The position numbers and the translations under genes were made by a program. 64,000 bases of DNA from Krasilnikovozyma curviuscula (lineage: Eukaryota; Basidiomycota; Tremellomycetes; Cystofilobasidiales; Mrakiaceae): assembly GCA_014825775.1 (NCBI GenBank), contig MVAQ01000030.1:1-64000 (forward strand). The letters run 5' to 3'. Under the pieces are notes generated by a model that was not told where the DNA came from, did not search any database, and saw only the letters and a list, made by a program, of their open reading frames with translations. The stretch's first letter is position 1. Every line of letters begins with the position of its first letter. Shown in pieces: positions 61,973 through 64,000 of this stretch.

Positions 61973-64000
61973 TTACTTCCTGAAACATTCCCCGTCAACA
62001 AGTTTGAATCCAGGTAAACAGCTCGTTGCGACGCATCGAGCCTTTTCACATGTCATTCCGAACCTGGATACTCCTTCTGGAATGTCAAATGTACAACTGG
62101 AGGGAAGTAGAACATATTAGAATCGGTTCTCAGATCCTTGATGAAAGGATCACACTCACTCGAACCCACGATCGTACACTCTCGTCGTGTTCAGCGCCGC
62201 TGAGCCAAACTCTCCGTAAACGCACCCACCACAGCTCTCAATCTCGGTACTGACATCCAAGCATTCATACGCCGTCCCGATTTGGTCGATGTTGCATGCG
62301 GTGTGACCACGGGGGCAATATCTTTGCGCACGGCTCTCTTGGATGGCGCGCGCTGCTTTGATAAATCTTGATCGTTTAGAGAGTCCAGAGGCTGCTTGGG
62401 CGATTGAATGGCTATATACCTGTGTATGAGAGTGTTCTGCATGAGATTCCATTTTCTCAACTAGGGCAGAAGGAGATGATAACAGACGGACCTCGTAGTG
62501 GTTTGCAGGGTTGCTTCCAACGCACGTTCCAGTCAATCCTGTACTGGGATCAGCATTGAAGCAGGTGCATGTCCCGGGTAATCCATTCCCTTGAGAGATA
62601 GAGGTAGACCCACAATATCCGGCGTAGTTGAACGTCGCGTATTGAGAATAAGCACATGTAGTCAGACACGCGTCAAAGTTGCTGCCTGCTGAACCACCGG
62701 TGGACACAATAGCGTTGCTGAGACCAATCTGGCATCGCACGAAAGTAAATGTTGATTGGGAGCTCGGTGCATCGTGGCCTCCAGCAGGTGTGTAATCTGT
62801 TGGGCATGTGGAACCAGAGTACGCCATTCGACTGCCCACTCCTGTCGAGAAGGGTTTTGAGAAGATTTTCTGCAGCAAAAAGGTCTCTCAGTGTCGATGG
62901 TCCAGTTGATTATACATGCGGTGATTGTAGCTTACCTTCCACTCTGATTGCGTCTGCAAAAACATGTCTGTTGACGAGCGTCCCTCAGGTGCTTCCGCAT
63001 GGTTCGCACAGAACCCAATAATCTTGAAAGTCTCATCATGGTACCTCGAAGTGAAGAGCTGGTGAGTGTGCCTAAATACAAGAGCTGTCAGTGTGACGAG
63101 CTGGTGGACCACTCAGCGATGGGAGCATAAACTCACCAAGCGAGATCGACAGCCATGGTAGCCATGATGAAATCCACAGCACTAGCCTTCCTCAGCAGCA
63201 GGAGCCGGTAGTAATCTTCTACGCTTTCGTACAGCTCTTCCTCAGAAGGGTCAGACTCCAGCCAGCCGACGTTGGCGACTTCGTCAATGTATTCGGACTG
63301 ATGCTCAATCTGATACGCGTGAAATGAAGACTTAGGGAGTGGTTGATGGTACGAAAGAGCGAATAACGGTTCTCACAGCTTTGATGAACCACTGCGTAAC
63401 ATAGTCGACGGGCTCAAAGGAGGGAGATACGGCAGGAAAATCAAACTGTTGACCGGCAACCTGCTCCCAGGCTAGTCTCCGTGAAGTTGAAGGCTCCGAC
63501 TTAACAAACCATAAAACAAAACAAGAGGATAAGTTGAGTGGCACCACCTGGCCGCATACGTTGACGAACCGAACTTACGCCGGAAGCCAACGCCTCCAGA
63601 GGGAAATCAAGCCCGCTCAAAATGCTGCCACTTTTTCTAAGGTCGACCGGTCGCAGGGCGAACGCGTGCCAGACCATGGCGATGTCCACAGGTATGTGTT
63701 GCAACAAAGTCTCTAGAGTAGCGAGGTTGTCGACGTTGGTTTCTAGCGATGCGACCCATTTGTTGAACCTTGCGACCGACGCAGCGAGCGCTTGTCCCCA
63801 CCGATCGTCGCGGTGTTGGTTCTTGAAGTCGTGAATGGTGTTGAGGAGTGTAAGATGGGATTTCAGAGAGGCGGTAGAGACGAGATGAGGAATTCGAGGG
63901 AGGTTGTCGAGCAGCCGGGCATTTGTCGTGTTGTTGACTATGAAGGTTAAACAACCGTCAGACAAACCTTTGCTATTTAGGAGGGCTCTATAGTAGGAAA
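61973..64000 (-). CDS. DUF1399 (glycine-rich-domain-protein-like) module joined to a priA-type cysteine-rich module; 5' end beyond the window
   Basis: The N-terminal part (right edge) matches fungal glycine-rich domain-containing proteins. It has TASLKSHLTLLNTIHDFKNQ, RFNKWVASL, IPVDIAMVWHAFALRP, TSRRLAWEQVAGQQFDFP and MAVDLAWHTHQLFTSRYHDE. After SEWK, a 66-nt intron (62870-62935, GTAAGC...CTGCAG, phase 0) leads in frame to KIFSKPFSTGVGSR. A Cys-rich region follows (CQIGLSNAIV...CLTTCAYSQY...YCG...CTCFNADP), then the priA signature CPRGHTACNI...YECLDVSTEIESCGGC and CTFDIPEGVSRFGMTCEKAR then CVATSCLPGFKLVDGECFRK. priA/CPL1-type proteins are normally secreted and start with a signal peptide; none is visible. 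Either a true fusion or two abutting genes whose second start I cannot find. Partial: the frame has no ATG before the right edge. Confidence 0.6.

Overview
The window is nuclear DNA of a filamentous-type or yeast-like basidiomycete. Almost every gene is broken by many short introns (about 40-90 nt, GT...AG). The proteins are fungal throughout: a CSL transcription factor of the fungal type, POM152, UTP15, DCD1, an AGC kinase, a siderophore transporter and a priA-type cysteine-rich protein. The combination and the intron density fit Tremellomycetes (Cryptococcus/Kwoniella relatives). This placement is inference, because no rRNA or other marker is present. I found no virus, transposase, reverse transcriptase, CRISPR array, rRNA or tRNA that I can support.

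Layout, left to right. 0.1-5.4 kb: VPS33 (vacuolar/endosomal tethering) tail-to-tail with a siderophore-iron transporter. 6.9-9.4 kb: a membrane-anchored alpha/beta hydrolase. 9.7-19.7 kb: a minus-strand run of five genes: a GT18 (MGAT5-like) glycosyltransferase, a short stem-only type II membrane protein, RAD51, an old yellow enzyme, and a second type II membrane glycosyltransferase. 20.6-33.3 kb: three paralogous SLC16/monocarboxylate-type MFS transporters, interrupted by a 109-residue membrane protein, dCMP deaminase (DCD1) and UTP15. 33.5-43.3 kb: an RKM5-like lysine methyltransferase, a probable SAS4-type chromatin protein, a CSL transcription factor and a MIM2-like mitochondrial import protein. 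44.2-48.4 kb: a large AGC kinase. 49.9-55 kb: an intronless F-box-like protein and a mitochondrial NAD+ carrier. 55.7-60 kb: POM152. 60.2-64 kb: a small DUF3759/CipC-like protein, then a gene running off the right edge that joins a glycine-rich-domain-protein-like (DUF1399) module to a priA-type cysteine-rich module.

Most genes are unrelated housekeeping functions. There is no obvious biosynthetic cluster. The stretches with local structure are the MFS family (three copies in 13 kb) and the two secretory-pathway glycosyltransferases around RAD51.

The most notable observations are four. The middle MFS copy carries a perfect 8-bp tandem duplication that throws it out of frame just before its last membrane helix. 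The right-edge gene appears to be a cytosolic-module/secreted-module fusion. The GT18 gene sits next to a membrane-stem protein without a catalytic domain. The old yellow enzyme seems to carry Gln in place of the catalytic Asn. Coordinates of multi-exon genes run from the start codon to the stop codon and include introns.
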